From the NCBI GenBank assembly GCA_036397555.1, contig DASWIS010000008.1, forward strand, positions 815,924 through 879,923: 64,000 nt of DNA. Reading direction: 5' to 3'. The notes under the pieces were generated by a model. That model ran no database searches, was not told the origin of the DNA, and was given only the letters and a program-made list of their open reading frames with translations. Below, in pieces: positions 44,236 through 52,463 of the stretch. Every line of letters starts with the position of its first letter. Within the stretch, counting starts at the first letter, position 1. Both the position numbers and the translations under genes were made by a program. Source of the stretch: Candidatus Zixiibacteriota bacterium (GTDB lineage Bacteria > Zixibacteria > MSB-5A5 > WJJR01).

Positions 44236-45024
44236 ATGACATTCGCACAGACCCGCCGTCGATCCGGAACGGCTCGCCTGCGCCCGCCCGGCGGCGGTCG
44301 TTATGCCGCAATCATCTTCGACATGGGCGGCACGCTCATTGAATACGAAAACATCCCGTGGCCCCGGTTGTATGGGATCAGTCTCGATGCTGTGCGACAG
44401 TATCTCCGTCGGTCCGGACGCTCCCTGCCGCCCCGGCCGGTGTTTCGCCGCCAATTCGACGCGCTGTTGAATCGTCGCCGGCAACTCATCCGCGCCCAGA
44501 TGCGTGAATACCGAATCGGCGAACTCCTGCGCTCGCTGTTGCGCTCGGCGGGCATACGTCTGCAACGCGACGAGTTGGGCACGGTCGCCGATGCTTACTA
44601 CTCCGTGATCAGCCGACAGGCCAGCGTCTACGCCGACTCGGAATCGACTCTGCGCGCCGTGCGCGACGCCGGGTACTCAATCGGCCTGCTCTCCAACACC
44701 TGTTTCCGTGTCGCCGATCACCGTCACGATCTGGAACGCTTCGGATTGTGGCGCTATCTCGACGCGGCCGACTTCACGTCGACCGGACGCTACCGTAAGC
44801 CGCACCCCGATGCCTTTCGCCGCATCGGACGCCGTCTCGGTGTGCCGTTGAAGCGGTGCCTGTATGTCGGAGACCGACAGTATGAAGATGTGCAGGGGGC
44901 GCAGGGCGTCGGCATGACGCCGGTGCTGGTCCGCCGGCCCGGCTTCCGGTACACTCCGGGGCTGACACGATCGGTGGAAATCCGCAATGTCGGCGCGTTG
45001 CGGCGCCATCTCAATCTGGATTAA
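44236..45024 (+). CDS. HAD-superfamily hydrolase
   Basis: 262 residues. The HAD core is complete: motif I IIFDMGGTLIEYE (about 30-42), helical cap (about 60-130, very Arg-rich), motif II GLLSNTC, motif III Lys in YRKPHPDAF, and motif IV YVGDRQYEDVQGAQ. Motif I reads DMGGT where phosphatases have DxDGT, so the general acid Asp is replaced by Gly. This is seen in some HAD subfamilies and may alter activity. The substrate is unknown. It follows ddl by 35 bp. Confidence 0.85.
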   Translation: MTFAQTRRRSGTARLRPPGGGRYAAIIFDMGGTLIEYENIPWPRLYGISLDAVRQYLRRSGRSLPPRPVFRRQFDALLNRRRQLIRAQMREYRIGELLRSLLRSAGIRLQRDELGTVADAYYSVISRQASVYADSESTLRAVRDAGYSIGLLSNTCFRVADHRHDLERFGLWRYLDAADFTSTGRYRKPHPDAFRRIGRRLGVPLKRCLYVGDRQYEDVQGAQGVGMTPVLVRRPGFRYTPGLTRSVEIRNVGALRRHLNLD

Positions 45025-45120
45025 TCGGCCAATTCGGGATTGAGTCGCCGGATGCGAATGTGTTACCTTCGCGCTTTCGTGTCGATTGCTGAAATGTCAC
45101 GATACTGACGGGAGGATCTT

Positions 45121-46266
45121 TTGGATCGAACGGAACGACTATTGGCTGCACTGACAGAGGCGCATGGCGCACCCGGGAGCGAGTCTGCGGTCCGCCGCGT
45201 CATGGCGGAGCACATGCCGTCCCATGCGGAGCTCTCGTCGGACAAACTCGGCTCGCTCATCGCCAAAGTGGCCGGACGCTCCGAGTCGCCCCGCGTGCTG
45301 GTCGGCGCGCATATGGATGAAGTCGCATGGATCGTGCGTGAAGTCACCAAGGATGGATTTCTAAAGGTGTATCCGCTCGGCGGCTGGTGGGGGCATGTCA
45401 TGCTCTCGCAACGGGTCGTCGTGCATGGCGACAAGGGACCCGTCGTCGGCGTCTTCGGATCGACGCCGCCGCATCTGCTGCCGGACGAGGAGCGCAAGAA
45501 AGTGATCGCCCCGCGCGACATTTACATCGACGTCGGCGCGGCCGAGGGATTCGATGTCGCGCGCAAGCTCGGCATCCGCAACGGTCACTATGTGACGCCG
45601 ATGGCCGACTTCCAGATCATGGGCAACCCGCAGCTCTACCTGGCCAAGGCCTTCGACAATCGCGTCGCCTGCGCATTGGTGTGCGATCTCATGCAGGCCA
45701 CCAGGCCCAAGTCCCTGCCGAACACCCTCTATGGTCTGGGCAGCGTGCAGGAGGAAGTCGGCTTGCGGGGAGCGGGCACCTCGGCATGGGCGGTCGATCC
45801 CGATGTGGCGCTCATCGTCGATGTCGGCATCGCCCGCGACACGCCCGGCATCAAGGAACCGGGGGAGAAGCTCGGCGGCGGCGTCGCGATCGACATATTC
45901 GATGCGGGAATGATCCCCAACGGCAATCTGCTGCAACTGGTGATCGACACCGCCGACCGCAACCGCATCAAATACCACCTCTCCTCGATGGAACGCGGCG
46001 CCACCGATGCCGGACGGGTCCACATCTCGCGCGCCGGCGTCCCGACCGTATCGCTGGGACCGGCCGCACGCTACATCCACTCCCACAACTCCATCCTGTC
46101 ACGCTACGACTACGATGCCACGCTGAAACTGCTCAAGGCCGTGGTCAAACAGCTCGATGCTGCGACTGTGGCCGGTTTGACCGATCGCCCAACGAAGCGT
46201 GTCTCCGCGCGACGTCCGGCCGTCAAGACAAAGCGCCCGGCCCGCAAAGGACGCACGCGACGATAG
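45121..46266 (+). CDS. M42-family metallo-aminopeptidase
   Basis: 381 residues from a TTG behind GGGAGGATC. It is a co-catalytic two-metal aminopeptidase of the M42 glutamyl/TET type, usually a large cytoplasmic oligomer. Metal ligands appear in VGAHMDEVAWIV (His, about 62), KAFDNRVACAL (Asp), GSVQEEVGLRGAGTSAW (catalytic Glu and ligand), VDVGIARDTPG (Asp) and the C-terminal YIHSHNSI (His). The last 30 residues are Arg/Lys-rich (KRPARKGRTRR). cysS starts at the next base. Confidence 0.92.
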   Translation: MDRTERLLAALTEAHGAPGSESAVRRVMAEHMPSHAELSSDKLGSLIAKVAGRSESPRVLVGAHMDEVAWIVREVTKDGFLKVYPLGGWWGHVMLSQRVVVHGDKGPVVGVFGSTPPHLLPDEERKKVIAPRDIYIDVGAAEGFDVARKLGIRNGHYVTPMADFQIMGNPQLYLAKAFDNRVACALVCDLMQATRPKSLPNTLYGLGSVQEEVGLRGAGTSAWAVDPDVALIVDVGIARDTPGIKEPGEKLGGGVAIDIFDAGMIPNGNLLQLVIDTADRNRIKYHLSSMERGATDAGRVHISRAGVPTVSLGPAARYIHSHNSILSRYDYDATLKLLKAVVKQLDAATVAGLTDRPTKRVSARRPAVKTKRPARKGRTRR

Positions 46267-47676
46267 ATGCCTGTCCGGTTCACCGATACGCGACGGCGCG
46301 CGCTGGTCGATTTCGAGCCGCTGAGACCGGGCGAAGTGCGCATGTACACCTGCGGCCCGACCGTCTACAACTTCGCGCACATCGGCAATTTTCGCACATT
46401 CATGTTCGAGGACCTGCTGCGCCGCTTTCTCAAGTGGCGCGGGTTTGCCGTCACGCAGATCATGAACTTAACCGACATCGACGACAAAATCATCAAGGCC
46501 TGCAATGCCGCGGACATCTCTCCGGCGGAGTTTACGGCCCCCTATAAGGAAGCGTTCTTCGAGGATGTCGACATGCTGCGCATGCAGCGCGCCGAGGTCT
46601 ATCCCGAGGCGACGGCGCACATCCCGGAGATGGTGACGCTCACCGAAGCCCTGCTCGAACGCGGCCACGCATACAGAGCCGATGACGGCTCGATCTACTT
46701 CCGCATCGCCTCGTTTCCCGAGTACGGACAATTGTCGCACATGGACTTGACCGAGCTCAAGGCGGGGGCCCGTGTCGCCTCCGATGAATACGAAAAAGAC
46801 CAGGTCTCCGACTTCGCCCTGTGGAAGAACTGGGATGAGGCCGACGGCAACGTATTCTGGGAGACATCCCTCGGCAAGGGCCGTCCGGGATGGCATCTGG
46901 AATGCTCCGCGATGTCCATGAAATACCTCGGTGCGGAGTTCGACATTCACACCGGCGGGGTCGACAACATCTTCCCGCATCACGAAAACGAAATCGCGCA
47001 ATCGGTCTGCGGCACTGGAAAACCGTTCGCCCGCTACTGGCTGCACTCGGAGCATCTCCTGGTCGAAGGACACCGCATGGCAAAGTCGCTGGGCAACTAC
47101 TACACATTGCGCGACGTGGTTGCCAAGGGGTACTCGCCGTTGGCGGTGCGCTATCTCTTGTTGTCGACCCACTACCGCCAGCAGCTCAACTTCACCTTCG
47201 CCGGACTGGATGGCGCGCGCAGCGCCATCGAACGCCTCCGGGACTTTCAGCAGCGCCTGGGCGAGATCACCGATGAGGGAGATGCCGGCTCCGACTACGC
47301 CACGATGGTCAGCGAAGCCCAATCCGGATTCGGCGACCACCTCGACGACGATCTGAACGTCTCCGGCGCACTCGGTGTGCTCTTTGACTTCATCCGCGAC
47401 ACATACAAGCGAATCGATTCGGGTGCCCTCAATCGCGCCGAGGCGGCTCTGGCGCTGGTATTCTTGAAGAGCGCCGATCGAATCCTCGATGTCTCAACGC
47501 CCGAGAGTGCCGGCGGCGTCGATGAATCGTTGGTGGAGAAGCTGATCGAAGAACGAAAACAGGCGCGCGGCCGCAAAGACTTCAAACGCGCCGACGAGAT
47601 TCGCCGGCAGTTCGATCAGATGGGTGTCGTGCTGGAAGACACGCCCGCGGGCACGCGTTGGAAGCTGCGGGTGTGA
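46267..47676 (+). CDS. cysS: cysteinyl-tRNA synthetase
   Basis: 469 residues, immediately after the M42 stop codon. It is a class I synthetase with zinc ligand and HIGH region MYTCGPTVYNFAHIGNFRTF, NLTDIDDKIIKA, FALWKNWDEADG, GRPGWHLECSAMSMKYLG, DIHTGGVDNIFPHHENEIAQ, and KMSKS-type MAKSLGNYYTLRD (about 270). The C-terminal helical anticodon-binding domain ends RADEIRRQFDQMGV-like. The first residues are short but complete. Confidence 0.97.
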   Translation: MPVRFTDTRRRALVDFEPLRPGEVRMYTCGPTVYNFAHIGNFRTFMFEDLLRRFLKWRGFAVTQIMNLTDIDDKIIKACNAADISPAEFTAPYKEAFFEDVDMLRMQRAEVYPEATAHIPEMVTLTEALLERGHAYRADDGSIYFRIASFPEYGQLSHMDLTELKAGARVASDEYEKDQVSDFALWKNWDEADGNVFWETSLGKGRPGWHLECSAMSMKYLGAEFDIHTGGVDNIFPHHENEIAQSVCGTGKPFARYWLHSEHLLVEGHRMAKSLGNYYTLRDVVAKGYSPLAVRYLLLSTHYRQQLNFTFAGLDGARSAIERLRDFQQRLGEITDEGDAGSDYATMVSEAQSGFGDHLDDDLNVSGALGVLFDFIRDTYKRIDSGALNRAEAALALVFLKSADRILDVSTPESAGGVDESLVEKLIEERKQARGRKDFKRADEIRRQFDQMGVVLEDTPAGTRWKLRV

Positions 47677-47679
47677 TGC

Positions 47680-48240
47680 TCATCTCCGTTGTCCACGCGC
47701 CGCCCCGCGTCGTGTAAACTCTTCGAAGTACACCGCGTAGTCCGCATCCGAAAACAGCACGAACCGAATCAAATCGAACACGTCGGCGTGTTCATCGACG
47801 AACGCGGACACCGTATTAATGGCAATCGGCGACGCTTCTTTGATCGGATATCCATATGCCCCCGTCGAGATCGACGGAAAAGCCACCGTGCGCGCACCCA
47901 CTTCGACCGCACGCTTCGAACTCTCGCGATAAGCCGATGCGAGCTGATCGGCGTCCGAACGCAGCCCGCCGTAAATCGGTCCGACCGCGTGAATTACCCA
48001 GCGCGCCGCGAGCTTACCGCCGCCGGTCACGACCGCCTGCCCGGTCGGACAGCGTCCGATCTTCCGGCACTCTATCATGATCGTCGGGCCGCCCGCGCGA
48101 TGGATGGCGCCGTCGACCCCGCCGCCGCCCCGCAGCGAAGTATTGGCGGCATTGACGATCGCGTCGGTCCGTTCACGCACAATATCCCCCCGCACAATCT
48201 CCAAACGCGTTGTCCCTCTGTTGAATCCCAGTTCCGGCAT
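47680..48240 (-). CDS. macro-domain protein (O-acetyl-ADP-ribose deacetylase type)
   Basis: About 186 residues from the ATG at 48240 (GGCGAG upstream); the frame is open to 48306, which would add 22 residues. It is an ADP-ribose-binding macro domain: LEIVRGDIVRERTDAIVNAANTS-type start, then the loop LRGGGGVDGAIHRAGG, and VAFPSISTGAYGYP contacting the phosphates. Members remove ADP-ribose or O-acetyl groups. It converges on cysS with only 3 bp between stop codons. No ADP-ribosyltransferase or toxin partner is next to it. Confidence 0.9.
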   Translation of the reverse strand: MPELGFNRGTTRLEIVRGDIVRERTDAIVNAANTSLRGGGGVDGAIHRAGGPTIMIECRKIGRCPTGQAVVTGGGKLAARWVIHAVGPIYGGLRSDADQLASAYRESSKRAVEVGARTVAFPSISTGAYGYPIKEASPIAINTVSAFVDEHADVFDLIRFVLFSDADYAVYFEEFTRRGAARGQRR

Positions 48241-48490
48241 ATTCTCGCCTGCGTCGGCGCTCTGGCGGCGGACGTGCGCCCGATCCGGAGCATATATCGT
48301 CATCACGCGCGGGTCAGCGACTTTTGCTCGATCTGGTCGAGCACCGTACCCTGAGTCTGGTCACTCCCCGACAACTGTGACGGAATGACCCCACGGATTC
48401 GGAATTTTTTTCCGCTCTGAGAGTCTCCGCTCGGCCGTCCGGCCGAGTTAACCCGTTGCCCCTGAATGCTATGCAATTCTTTGCAGCGGT

Positions 48491-48506
48491 TGGCAATGCC
48501 GTTGCA
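48491..48506 (+). promoter_or_regulatory. sigma54 (RpoN) promoter upstream of the FliA-like sigma factor
   Basis: TGGCAAT-GCCG-TTGCA. The invariant GG and GC are separated by exactly 10 bp as required, and the match to TGGCAC-N5-TTGCA is near perfect. Transcription would start near 48517, giving a leader of about 270 nt before the sigma-factor ATG. NtrC-type activators are encoded at the left end of the window. Confidence 0.7.
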
Positions 48507-48551
48507 AGGGGGACTTGACGAAACGGGGATGGTATACCCAGCCCCGTCATT

Positions 48552-48773
48552 ATGGCGACGAACCAGCACAATTCGGCCCAGGCCGGTCCCGCACCAACCG
48601 TCGCCGCGTCGGACGGCGGCGGCAGTCAGGCGGCCGACCGGACGGACCTCAGGCGTCGCGATAACACTATATCGATAACTATGTCACATACTATTCCACA
48701 TAACGAGCGGCCGCGCGGCCACGCTGTGAATGGGACAACCACGCACGGCCAACGGGGCCGAGGGGCAATCTAA
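48552..48773 (+). CDS. possible small ORF in the sigma-factor leader
   Basis: 73 codons from ATG, ending 17 bp before the sigma-factor gene. It is polar and Ala/Gly/Thr/Arg-rich without a recognisable domain, and has no clear ribosome-binding site. It could be a leader peptide, but chance is as likely. Confidence 0.2.
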   Translation: MATNQHNSAQAGPAPTVAASDGGGSQAADRTDLRRRDNTISITMSHTIPHNERPRGHAVNGTTTHGQRGRGAI

Positions 48774-48790
48774 CGCAGGGAGCGGACAGC

Positions 48791-49636
48791 ATGCCGATGA
48801 TGATGGCGCCACGGACGGAGATGTCGGAGTTTGCGGACACCCGCACAGGCAAGACCACGCGACGCAGCCGCAACACCCAGGATGTCTCCCGTCAATGGGA
48901 GGCGTACCGCCACACCCGCGATCCGAGAATCCATCAGGAACTGATGCTCCGCTATTTGCCCTTGGTCCGCAATGTCGCCGGCCGCATGGCGCACGGCTTT
49001 CCCAAATCCGTGGAGCTGGCCGACTTGATCTCCACCGGCGTCATCGGCTTAAACGAAGCCCTGAAGAATTTCGATCCCGACCGCGGGGTCAAATTCGAGA
49101 CGTTTGCGGTGCCCCGGATCCGCGGTGCCATTCTCGATGAGCTGCGCGCCCTCGACTGGGTGCCGCGCTCCACCCGGGCCAAGGCGCGCGAGATCGACCG
49201 CACTACGGTCTACCTCGAAAACAAGCTGGGACGTGTCCCCACGCGCTCGGAGATGGCCGATCACATGAAAATCTCCGCCGATGATCTGGCGTACGCGCTC
49301 GAGGATGTCTCCGGCACCACGCTGCTGTCCCTGGATGAATTGGTCTACCGCGAAGAGGACAATCGCCAGGTCCCGCGCGTCGAGACGCTGGAATCGCCCC
49401 AGAACGACACCGTGCTCGGCGACATCGAACGCCAACAGTTGCGCGCCTATCTCATCAACGCCGTCTCCAATCTGTCCGAGCAGGAAAAGCTCGTCATCGC
49501 GCTGTACTACTACGAAGAACTGACCTTACGGGAGATCGGCGAGGTCATGCATATCTCCGAGTCGCGCGTCTCGCAAATCCACACCAAGTCGGTCGGCAAG
49601 CTGCGCGCGCTGGTGCGCGAACGCTTCGGATTCTGA
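48791..49636 (+). CDS. fliA: FliA/WhiG-family (sigma28) RNA polymerase sigma factor
   Basis: 281 residues from an ATG preceded by AGGGAG; ATGs at 48803 and 48821 are alternatives. Region 2 is clear (YLPLVRNVAGRMAHGFPKSV, ADLISTGVIGLNEALKNFDP, FETFAVPRIRGAILDELRALDWVPRSTR, the last stretch being characteristic of FliA/WhiG/SigD). Region 3 follows (LGRVPTRSEMADHMKISADD) and region 4 (LSEQEKLVIALYYYEELTLR, IGEVMHISESRVSQIHTKSV). There is no anti-sigma gene beside it, but a FlgM-like gene lies 3.2 kb downstream. In the family it drives late flagellar, chemotaxis or sporulation genes. No flagellar structural genes are in this window. Confidence 0.93.
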   Translation: MPMMMAPRTEMSEFADTRTGKTTRRSRNTQDVSRQWEAYRHTRDPRIHQELMLRYLPLVRNVAGRMAHGFPKSVELADLISTGVIGLNEALKNFDPDRGVKFETFAVPRIRGAILDELRALDWVPRSTRAKAREIDRTTVYLENKLGRVPTRSEMADHMKISADDLAYALEDVSGTTLLSLDELVYREEDNRQVPRVETLESPQNDTVLGDIERQQLRAYLINAVSNLSEQEKLVIALYYYEELTLREIGEVMHISESRVSQIHTKSVGKLRALVRERFGF

Positions 49637-49673
49637 GCGGACAGGCCGCTGACGGGACCGTGGAGATTCCGGA

Positions 49674-50864
49674 ATGAACGCCGATACCTCACCGTTTCGC
49701 ATGATCCGGCTCGAATGCCCCGTCTGCACGACCATCAATGACTTTGAGCAAATACGTCCCGGCGCGTTCACCGAAGGCGACCGCGACACCGATTTTTGCC
49801 CCCGGAATCACCAGTGGACAAACCCGAAATACCAGGCCATCCATCCGCTCCTGTACTTCACCGCCACCTGCTCCTCGTGCCACTACACGCGCGAGCTCAA
49901 CAGGACATTTCCGGGTTGGAAAAACGACGCTGAATTTTGTGCGGTCCGTCAGCCCCGCCTGCGACAGCAACACCTGCAGGCGCTGGCCGATCCCGATGGA
50001 TTGCTGCGACGTCTCGGCGGCAATCTCTGGCCCCAACAGTATCCGACGGCCACGGCGATCAACAAGCTGCTGATTGCCATCTTCGACGAACTGCTGTCCG
50101 ATAGACCCTCGGCCACGGACCTGGGGCGCTGGTTTTTGCGTGTCGCCTGGTTGTTCCGTGAAGGATACCCCGCGTCGGAGGGGAGTGCCACTCCGCGCAC
50201 ACAGTTGCGCCGTCGCCTCTTTGCCTCCCTGGATCGATTGAAATCGTCGTTGCAGCAAGTCACCGCCCAGCTCGCCGAGGTCATCGACTTTGCGCAGTCG
50301 CACCCCGAATCGTTGGCATCCGATCAGCATGACCTGCGCACGCCCGCGCAGTGCCGCGGCGAATTTGCCCGCTGGATGGAGGTACAATCCGCTCTCGGCG
50401 CCGACATCAACGGTATCATCACCATACTCACCGATGAGGGCCGCATGCTGTTCGGCGCCGGCGGCGACCGATCCGCTCCGGCAGAGCGCTACGGCGACTA
50501 CCCGTCGTACGGTGCGTTTTTGAATTCTCTCCAACAGATCGCCGCGTGGGCTCCGGCGAGTGAGCCGGATGCATTGGCGCAGGCATACGACTATCAATGC
50601 CGGGCGCTCGAGGCGGCGTCGGTCAGCGACACCGACACTTCACGATTGCAGTTGATCTACATGGCCGGTGAGATCGCGCGCCGCCTCGGCCGGACGCCTG
50701 AGGCCGAGCGCCACCTGACGCAGGCCACGCTCATCGGACGCGCCTGCGTCCAGAACGGCGGTGACGATCGCTGCCAGACGGCCCTGGCGCGGCACATCGT
50801 CGGATTGGCAACGCAACAGTTGACCCGTCTTGAAGAATTCACATTGAGCAATTTCAAGGTTTGA
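49674..50864 (+). CDS. DUF2225 family protein with TPR-like C-terminus
   Basis: 396 residues. The N-terminal 100 residues contain three metal-binding-type Cys groups (LECPVCTTIND, DFCPRNHQW, ATCSSCHYT) typical of DUF2225 (rubredoxin/zinc-ribbon-like). The remainder is predominantly helical. The last part (ALAQAYDYQCRALEAASVSD, LIYMAGEIARRLGRTPEAER, HLTQATLIGRAC) has a TPR-like spacing. The function of the family is unknown; members commonly sit near regulators. It starts 37 bp after the sigma factor, so it is probably cotranscribed. Confidence 0.8.
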   Translation: MNADTSPFRMIRLECPVCTTINDFEQIRPGAFTEGDRDTDFCPRNHQWTNPKYQAIHPLLYFTATCSSCHYTRELNRTFPGWKNDAEFCAVRQPRLRQQHLQALADPDGLLRRLGGNLWPQQYPTATAINKLLIAIFDELLSDRPSATDLGRWFLRVAWLFREGYPASEGSATPRTQLRRRLFASLDRLKSSLQQVTAQLAEVIDFAQSHPESLASDQHDLRTPAQCRGEFARWMEVQSALGADINGIITILTDEGRMLFGAGGDRSAPAERYGDYPSYGAFLNSLQQIAAWAPASEPDALAQAYDYQCRALEAASVSDTDTSRLQLIYMAGEIARRLGRTPEAERHLTQATLIGRACVQNGGDDRCQTALARHIVGLATQQLTRLEEFTLSNFKV

Positions 50865-50903
50865 AGACAGCGGTCTTAACAGTTCAGGGGGAGGGACATC
50901 AGA

Positions 50904-51401
50904 ATGACCACCAGAAAAGCGGCAACCGCGAAGCCGGCGCCCGCCGGTACCGCCAAGAGCAAGTCTCAGAAGCGTCGTTATGTCCGACTGGAAGTGTTCT
51001 CACCGGTTGAGATTACGCCGATCGTAGTGGATCGCGCCGAAAACCGCGTGCGCCGCCACCCGCACAAGAAGGCGGGCGTCCTGCTGAATCTCTCCGGCGG
51101 CGGCGTCCTCATCTCGACGACCGATACGATGGAGGAAGAAGACGTCGTGTTGATGCGCTTCGACATCAAGGGATTCGACAGTCTCAACAACATTCTCGGA
51201 CGGGTCAAGCGCGTCGAGCTACGCGACGACGGCGAACGGCTCGTCGGCGTGGAGTTTCTCTCACCCCGGCAGGTGACCGATCCGGTCCTCGCGCGGGGAC
51301 TGGCAAAGCTCAGCGACAATCCGCAGGGCTTTGAGGAGAGCGTCGGTCGTCTGATCTCGCGGTATGTCTTCCAACGGCAGATCGAGTCGGAGTCGGAGTG
51401 A
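50904..51401 (+). CDS. PilZ-domain c-di-GMP-binding protein
   Basis: 165 residues. After a Lys/Ala/Thr-rich tail (1-28) it has the PilZ RxxxR motif (KRRYVRLEV) and, about 40 residues later, the (D/N)xSxxG motif (LLNLSGGGVLI). The barrel continues with VVLMRFDIKGFDSLNNILGR, RVELRDDGERLVGVEFLSP. Both c-di-GMP-contacting motifs are intact, so ligand binding is expected. A C-terminal helix (ESVGRLISRYVFQRQIESES) may mediate partner binding. The stop overlaps the next GTG (GTGA). Confidence 0.92.
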   Translation: MTTRKAATAKPAPAGTAKSKSQKRRYVRLEVFSPVEITPIVVDRAENRVRRHPHKKAGVLLNLSGGGVLISTTDTMEEEDVVLMRFDIKGFDSLNNILGRVKRVELRDDGERLVGVEFLSPRQVTDPVLARGLAKLSDNPQGFEESVGRLISRYVFQRQIESESE

Positions 51402-51874
51402 CGCACGGCCGCGAATACGACCGCGTCGACCGCGAGCCGGTCGCGGGCCGTGTCGAGGACGTCGTCGAATCGGTCCGCGGCCTGGGCGAACGCGCCCGCC
51501 TGCTGGCGGTCAATCTCGCGGTCGCGGCGGCCCGGCTCCATCAGTCGTATGACCGCCGCCACATGAATGATGAGTTGCTCGACTTGGTGGCCAAAGTGAC
51601 GCGCGTCTCGCAGGCGGTCGGCGATGCCGTGCTTGCCATCGAATCGGGCGCTGCGTCCACGAAGGGATCGCTGGGCATCTCCTCACAAACCCTGCAAGGC
51701 GTCGGAATCCCCGACCAGGACACGCTGGACCGGCTCGCACAGGCATTGGGCGAATCGGTCGCGTTGGCGGGCCAGATTGCCCGACGCCTCCGCGAGGTCG
51801 AACTCGAGCACCAGCCCTCTCCGCAGTCGACCTCCTCGTCGTTGCGCAACTGGGATGATCCCTTCCGGCCCTGA
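51398..51874 (+). CDS. small helical protein with chemoreceptor-like hairpin segment
   Basis: 158 residues from a GTG that overlaps the PilZ stop codon (GTGA), so translation is coupled. It is almost entirely helical. VRGLGERARLLAVNLAVAAA (about 26-45) resembles the conserved cytoplasmic tip of methyl-accepting chemotaxis proteins (consensus 'I...A.QTNLLALNAAIEAAR'). A second helical pair runs from about 48-77 and 102-128 (TLDRLAQALGESVALAGQIA). No transmembrane segment or ligand domain is present. I do not recognise a family; it may bind CheW/CheA-like or FliA-regulon partners, but that is speculation. Confidence 0.5.
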   Translation: MTHGREYDRVDREPVAGRVEDVVESVRGLGERARLLAVNLAVAAARLHQSYDRRHMNDELLDLVAKVTRVSQAVGDAVLAIESGAASTKGSLGISSQTLQGVGIPDQDTLDRLAQALGESVALAGQIARRLREVELEHQPSPQSTSSSLRNWDDPFRP

Positions 51875-52043
51875 GGTGCAGGCGCCGAAGATCCTCTCTT
51901 GAAGGCGGAGCGGCATGCGGGTTTTGTCCCACATCGTGCAGCGGACTGCATAGCGCATCACCGGTTGTCCCGGACCCGTCGGCGCACGACGCACGGGGCG
52001 CAGCTCTCCCTGTCGATTCCGACGGCGTTTTGGAGCCGGTGAA

Positions 52044-52070
52044 TCAAGCACCCGGGGTGCGGGCCGATAC
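52044..52070 (+). promoter_or_regulatory. sigma28 (FliA)-type promoter candidate of csrA
   Basis: TCAA, 15 bp, GCCGATAC: one mismatch in each box to TAAA-N15-GCCGATAA. It lies in the 240-bp gap before csrA, with predicted start near 52077, 37 nt before the GTG. The spacer contains the inverted repeat GCACCC/GGGTGC. Confidence 0.45.
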
Positions 52071-52113
52071 CCTGTGATAGGGACAGTCGAACCGGGGCGC
52101 GCAAGGAGGCGGC

Positions 52114-52461
52114 GTGCTGATCCTCACACGGAAACAGGGCGAAAGCATTACCATCGGCGACGATGTCAAAGTGACGGTCCTCGGCGTTTACGGACGTCAG
52201 GTTCGTCTGGGTGTCGAGGCCCCGCAGAAGGTCGTCGTCCACCGTGAAGAGGTTTATCTGAAAATTAAAGAGGAACACCGCAAGAGCCGTACGATCAAAT
52301 CCGACCTGATGGGGCTGGCCCGAATCATTACCGGCAAGGTCAAGGGCGGGAGCGCCAAGCCATCCGACACGGAAACCGCCGATGCCAAACCGGGCGAAAG
52401 CGTGCCGGGTCAAAACAAACGACCCCAGCCCCGCGATGGCCGGAGACGGACGGAGAGGTGA
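52114..52461 (+). CDS. csrA: carbon storage regulator CsrA with long C-terminal tail
   Basis: 115 residues from a GTG behind AAGGAGGCGG. The N-terminal 55 residues are canonical CsrA ([49 protein letters not shown]); the Leu-Thr-Arg-Lys and R44-type HREEVY residues for RNA binding are present. The usual protein is 60-75 residues; the extra 40-45 ([16 protein letters not shown].. to RRRTER) are polar and probably disordered. CsrA represses translation by covering GGA in ribosome-binding sites; its own site contains GGA, so autoregulation is plausible. No fliW is visible. Overlaps nothing; the small ORF starts 2 bp later. Confidence 0.93.
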   Translation: MLILTRKQGESITIGDDVKVTVLGVYGRQVRLGVEAPQKVVVHREEVYLKIKEEHRKSRTIKSDLMGLARIITGKVKGGSAKPSDTETADAKPGESVPGQNKRPQPRDGRRRTER

Positions 52462-52463
52462 AC

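Larger units (their letters stand above)
48241..48790 (+). other. 550-bp leader region of the sigma-factor operon
   Basis: It lies between the divergent macro-domain gene and the sigma factor. It holds a sigma54-type promoter (48491-48506), a stem ACGGGG/CCCCGT enclosing GGTATACC near 48522-48546, a short dubious reading frame (48552-48773), and an AT-rich island (about 48659-48705) with a direct repeat CGATAAC at 48659 and 48673. The rest of the stretch shows nothing I can name. Confidence 0.5.

Noticed and set aside
48552..48773. FlhG- or FlhF-type flagellar gene upstream of the sigma factor
   Set aside because: The 73-codon frame is low complexity and has no P-loop or other motif; reported only as a doubtful ORF.
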